Assembly (NCBI GenBank): GCA_934692665.1 | Contig: CAKUUG010000016.1 | Span: 1-35,095 of the forward strand | From: an uncultured Candidatus Melainabacteria bacterium | GTDB taxonomy: Bacteria > Cyanobacteriota > Vampirovibrionia > Gastranaerophilales > Gastranaerophilaceae | Reading direction: 5' to 3' | DNA length: 35,095 nt | The notes under the pieces: generated by a model | Told to the model about the DNA's origin: nothing | Seen by the model: the letters and a program-made list of their open reading frames with translations, nothing else | Database searches by the model: none | Shown here: piece after piece, positions 31,904 to 35,095 of the stretch | Numbering within the stretch: position 1 is the stretch's first letter | How the letters are laid out: each line of letters starts with the position of its first letter | Position numbers and translations under genes: made by a program

Positions 31904-33313
31904 TTGAGAATTAGTTCCATAAGGAATAACAATGTAAATTTTGGCTATGATAGATATTTAAGCCATGATGTAGAAACCAGACTAAAACAAAACCCTGAGT
32001 TGTCTATCAATCGCTCACTATTAAAAATCAACGAAACATGCAATTTTATAGAAGATGAAATTGATTATTTATCTTACAACAATGGCGGAAGAATGGAAAA
32101 TTGCAACCAAATAAATATTCTATTAGAACAACTTTTTCCGCTTAAATTAAAGCTGTCTGAATTTCTTGAAAGATTTTTTCCGGATTTAAATTATACAAAT
32201 AGGGAAGTAGACAACTACGATGAAGAATATTCAGTTATAGAAGAAAAGGAACTAAATTCAGAAGAAATAGACGATGAAGAAGTAGAAAAAGCATACGTTT
32301 GGAAAGACAGACTTTCTATGGCTATGATTGAAAACACGGCAGCAAAAAGAACTTTGCAGAATATAAACGGAATAGGCGAGTATTTTGTTGATGAAATAAA
32401 TACAGAAAAAGCAGTAAAAAGCGGTAGTTTTGAAAAAACACCGATAGAATCTCTTTTGGAAAAATTTGCACCAAATGAATATTCACCATCTTCATTGTCT
32501 GATGTTTGTGGACTGGATAAAACAAAAGAAAAATTAGAAAGAAGCATAATAGAACCAATTAAAAATCCAAAAATAGCAGAAGCAAGAAAACAAAACTATG
32601 GCATAGATATGCCAAGATTTGTATTGTTATATGGCCCTCCGGGATGCGGAAAAACAATGATAACTCAAGCAATAGCACAAGAAACAGGGTGCGAAATGTA
32701 TATGATTGACGTTTCAAAAGTCGGCTCAAGTTTTGTTAACGAAAGTGCAAAAAACATAGGAGGAATATTTGATACCATAAAACAAAAAGCACAAGATTCC
32801 AAAAAGCCGATTATTTTATTTATGGATGAGATAGATTCTTTAATGTCAAAAAGAAGTGGCGGCAGCAGTGGAGATTTAGAAAGCAACAAGGTTGTAAATA
32901 CTTTATTAACCCAAATCAACGAACTCAAAAACAGCAATGTTGTTGTTTTTGGAGCAACGAATATGCCTGATTTACTGGATGAAGCAGGAAAGAACAGAGC
33001 CAATGTTTCGTATTATATAGGGCTTCCAAATGAAAAAGAAATAGAAAAACTGCTGAAAAACAATCTTTCAAAATACGCAATGACAAAACAATTGTCGGAA
33101 AATTCTGAAGATTTGAAAGCAATTTCTAAAATGTTAAGAGGATATAGTCCAAGAACCATATTAAATATATTATCAAATGCAAAAGAGATCGCTTGCAAAG
33201 ATGAAAGAATATTAACCATAGATGATATTCAACAAACAGTAACAACTTCTGATTTTGAAAAGATAAAAGAACAAGAATATATTCCGAACGAAAAGAAAAA
33301 AATAGGTTTTTAA
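31904..33313 (+). CDS. Cdc48/p97-like AAA+ ATPase with an acidic N-terminal region
   Basis: This 469-residue protein starts at TTG 31904 (MRISSIRNNNVNFGYDRYLS), because GAAAGGA lies 8 nt upstream. An alternative TTG at 31880 has no ribosome site. Residues 1-125 are helical with an acidic strip (NYDEEYSVIEEKELNSEEID). The AAA module has SSLSDVCGLDKTKEKLERSI, Walker A GPPGCGKT at 244-251, Walker B ILFMDEID with Asp308/Glu309, the sensor ATNMPDLLDEAGKNRANVSY, and a C-terminal helical lid (LRGYSPRTILNILSNAKEIA). Only one AAA ring is present. The substrate is unknown. NVNFGY near the start resembles N-terminal peptides of other genes here. Nothing in the sequence ties it to metG downstream. Confidence 0.9.
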   Translation: MRISSIRNNNVNFGYDRYLSHDVETRLKQNPELSINRSLLKINETCNFIEDEIDYLSYNNGGRMENCNQINILLEQLFPLKLKLSEFLERFFPDLNYTNREVDNYDEEYSVIEEKELNSEEIDDEEVEKAYVWKDRLSMAMIENTAAKRTLQNINGIGEYFVDEINTEKAVKSGSFEKTPIESLLEKFAPNEYSPSSLSDVCGLDKTKEKLERSIIEPIKNPKIAEARKQNYGIDMPRFVLLYGPPGCGKTMITQAIAQETGCEMYMIDVSKVGSSFVNESAKNIGGIFDTIKQKAQDSKKPIILFMDEIDSLMSKRSGGSSGDLESNKVVNTLLTQINELKNSNVVVFGATNMPDLLDEAGKNRANVSYYIGLPNEKEIEKLLKNNLSKYAMTKQLSENSEDLKAISKMLRGYSPRTILNILSNAKEIACKDERILTIDDIQQTVTTSDFEKIKEQEYIPNEKKKIGF

Positions 33314-33328
33314 TATAAGGTAATTTTG

Positions 33329-33337
33329 TGGTATAAT
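33329..33337 (+). promoter_or_regulatory. Extended -10 promoter of metG
   Basis: TGGTATAAT lies 29 nt before the metG ATG, giving a leader of about 22 nt with AAGGA (33350-33354) as ribosome site. Confidence 0.65.
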
Positions 33338-33365
33338 TCTTTCGATAAAAAGGATTATATAGAAA

Positions 33366-34919
33366 ATGGAAAAATTTTATACAACAACAGCAATCGACTA
33401 CGTAAACGGTGCTCCACACATAGGACATGCTTATGAAAAAATATTAACAGATGTTATTTTTAGACATTTTTCGCAAAGGTGCAACAATGCTTTTATGTTA
33501 ACCGGAACAGATGAACATGGTATAAAAATTCAAAAAACATCTAGTGAAATGGGAATATCTGAAAAAGAATTTTGTGATATGAATTCTGCCAAATTTCAAC
33601 AAGCATGGAAACTTTTGGATATAAATTATTCACAATTTATCAGAACAACAGATGAAAACCACAAAAAAACCGTTCAAAAAATATTTAAAAAATTAGTCGA
33701 AAAAGGCGATATATACAAACACTCCTACACAGGATTGTATTGTGCAGGATGTGAAGCATTTTTGTCTGAAAAAGATTTGGACGAAAACGGTTGTTGTCCA
33801 AATCACCAAAAAAAGCCGGAAGTTGTTTCTGAAGAAAATTACTTCTTCAAATTAACAAAATACAAAGATGCAATAATTAAACACATAAAAGAAAATCCAA
33901 ACTTCATTGTGCCGAGTTTTAGAGCGAATGAAGTGTTGAATCAACTGGAAAATATAGAAGATATTTCCGTTTCTCGTGCAAGAACAAATGTAAGCTGGGG
34001 GATACCGGTTCTTGATGATGACAGTCAAGTGATTTATGTATGGATAGATGCCCTATCAAACTATATTACAGCTCTTGGATATGATACGGAAAATCCATCA
34101 GAAAAATTCAAAACATACTGGCCTGCAGATGTACAAGTTATCGGAAAAGATATTTTAAAATTCCATTCGATATATTGGCTTGCAATATTGATGGCTTTAG
34201 AATTGCCTTTGCCAAAACATATTCTAGCCCATGGATGGATTACGATAGATGAAACAAAAATGTCAAAATCACTAGGTAACGTTGTTAGTCCTTCAAGCGT
34301 AATTGAATCGTTTAATTTGGATATACCTGATTCTTTGCGTTATTATATGGCAACAGCAGCACCTGTTGGAAAAGATGGTAACTATTCTGATGATGATTTT
34401 AAAGAAAAAGTTAACGCACATCTTGCAAATTCGATGGGAAATTTGTTGAATCGCACATTATCTATGCTTGTTAAGTATTTTGATGGCGAAATCAAAGAAG
34501 AATTTATTTTTGATTCGGAATTATTTGAAAAAGCAAAAAATACAATAAAAGAAGTAAAACACCATTTTGATTATTTCGAAGTTCAAGAAGCTTCTTTGAA
34601 GATAGTAGAACTTGTTGATACATTAAACAAATATGTTACAGACAACGCTCCTTGGACACTTGCAAAAGAAGAAAAATGGCAAGAAGTTGGAAAAATATTG
34701 TATACGGTATTAGAAACAATGACAGCAGTAAGCACCTTGATTTATCCATATTGTCCTAATATTGCAAAAAGAATGGCTCAACAACTAAAATTTGATATCA
34801 ATACAAAACTCGATAATATTTCTTTTGATAGCATAAAAGCCGGAAAATTCATTTCAAAAGAAGAAATCAAACCGGTATTTTTAAGATTAGATAGCGAACT
34901 TGCTGACAAAAGCAAATAA
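33366..34919 (+). CDS. metG: Methionyl-tRNA synthetase, short form
   Basis: This 517-residue class I synthetase shows FYTTTAIDYVNGAPHIGHAY (HIGH motif), the zinc knuckle Cys126-x2-Cys129, Cys144 and His147 in CAGCEAF with CCPNH, and GIPVLDDDSQVIYVWIDALS. KMSKS is at 298-302 (DETKMSKSLGNV), and the helical anticodon-binding domain runs from about 365. It lacks the C-terminal tRNA-binding (Arc1p/Trbp111-like) domain that longer MetRS proteins carry. A short leader with its own extended -10 promoter precedes the gene. It charges initiator and elongator tRNA-Met. Confidence 0.97.
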   Translation: MEKFYTTTAIDYVNGAPHIGHAYEKILTDVIFRHFSQRCNNAFMLTGTDEHGIKIQKTSSEMGISEKEFCDMNSAKFQQAWKLLDINYSQFIRTTDENHKKTVQKIFKKLVEKGDIYKHSYTGLYCAGCEAFLSEKDLDENGCCPNHQKKPEVVSEENYFFKLTKYKDAIIKHIKENPNFIVPSFRANEVLNQLENIEDISVSRARTNVSWGIPVLDDDSQVIYVWIDALSNYITALGYDTENPSEKFKTYWPADVQVIGKDILKFHSIYWLAILMALELPLPKHILAHGWITIDETKMSKSLGNVVSPSSVIESFNLDIPDSLRYYMATAAPVGKDGNYSDDDFKEKVNAHLANSMGNLLNRTLSMLVKYFDGEIKEEFIFDSELFEKAKNTIKEVKHHFDYFEVQEASLKIVELVDTLNKYVTDNAPWTLAKEEKWQEVGKILYTVLETMTAVSTLIYPYCPNIAKRMAQQLKFDINTKLDNISFDSIKAGKFISKEEIKPVFLRLDSELADKSK

Positions 34920-35095
34920 CAACAAAAAAAAGGGACAAGAAAAAAAAACACAACAAGAACGAAGAAAGCAAAAGAAGTGGTTGTGGCAAAAACATTTATT
35001 TTCTCTTTTCTCTTTTTATTCATTTATTACCAAATTACAATAATAATTGAAATAAATGATGATGTAATTATGTGACGTCAATGAAGGAACAATAC
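34920..35095. other. Lys-rich then hydrophobic tail region after metG, gene not resolved
   Basis: The 176 nt after metG can be read in the metG frame as a basic stretch (GTRKKNTTRTKKAKE) and then a hydrophobic one (TFIFSFLFLFIYYQITIII) ending at 35075, but no good start codon or ribosome site precedes it (GTG at 34977 is the first). It has the shape of a small single-span membrane protein such as a DivIC/FtsB type, but that is only a guess. ATG 35081 may begin another gene at the edge. No terminator is seen. Confidence 0.3.

Noticed and set aside
34977..35075. Possible small membrane protein (GTG start, about 32 codons) after metG
   Set aside because: No ribosome site, no ATG, and the basic stretch before it has no start. 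It is recorded only as an unresolved region.
1..35095. Mobile elements, CRISPR arrays, rRNA genes or riboswitches
   Set aside because: No transposase or integrase-like frame, no regularly spaced repeats, no rRNA and no recognisable riboswitch core were seen in the intergenic regions, all of which are shorter than 300 nt.

Overview
The window is strongly AT-rich (roughly 30% G+C by eye) bacterial chromosome with dense, mostly single-copy housekeeping and envelope genes. I see no insertion sequence, phage module or CRISPR array. Several genes imply a double-membrane envelope: an MlaA domain, a giant AsmA-like protein, a beta-barrel protein ending in Phe, and DUF2993. The rest of the content is csaB, fliW-csrA, an AlaC/DapL-type aminotransferase, a short alpha-glucan phosphorylase, ruvX-DUF1292, and many small lineage-specific proteins whose N-termini carry NFQ/NFG-like peptides. 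Together with the base composition this fits a non-photosynthetic relative of cyanobacteria (Melainabacteria/Vampirovibrionia, probably Gastranaerophilales). That placement is inference from recall, not from a search.

Layout. 1-1.7 kb: end of an unknown gene, ruvX, DUF1292, then a terminator. 1.7-6 kb: an MlaA-alpha/beta hydrolase fusion (minus), divergent from csaB and a DUF374 acyltransferase, then a small unknown protein that may carry a frameshift. 6-10 kb: aminotransferase and rpsP (minus), divergent from a degenerate TrpD-like protein and a barrel protein, then an unknown protein (minus). 10.3-15.3 kb: lrgA-lrgB, an unknown membrane-associated protein, then TPR protein-fliW-csrA-TPR protein-DUF2993. 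15.3-20 kb: a cysteine-rich secreted protein, tRNA-Lys with a textbook promoter, a 919-residue AsmA-like protein and a divergent WG-repeat protein. 20-27 kb (minus): alpha-glucan phosphorylase, amidase_3, DHH phosphoesterase, prs and glmU. 27-35 kb: two small unknowns, manC and an RmlD-type reductase (minus), then a peptide-binding SBP, an AAA+ ATPase and metG (plus).

Functional themes. Envelope building and lipid traffic dominate: MlaA-hydrolase, CsaB, DUF374, AsmA-like, DUF2993, amidase, GlmU, ManC, RmlD. FliW-CsrA points to post-transcriptional control, classically of flagellin. GlgP, Prs and GlmU are sugar-phosphate metabolism.

Most notable observations: (1) the MlaA domain fused to a hydrolase with a visible Ser452-Asp627-His654 candidate triad; (2) a near-palindromic 20-bp element, TTATTTTG-NAAG-CAAAA plus 3 variable bases, found three times and only between genes, upstream of rpsP/trpD-like, glgP and glmU/unknown; (3) many promoters of the form TG-N-TAWAAT placed so close to the start codon (7-8 nt in six genes) that the mRNAs should be leaderless; (4) a TrpD-fold protein lacking the PRPP and Mg motifs; (5) a phosphorylase with Ser430 where the PLP lysine should be.
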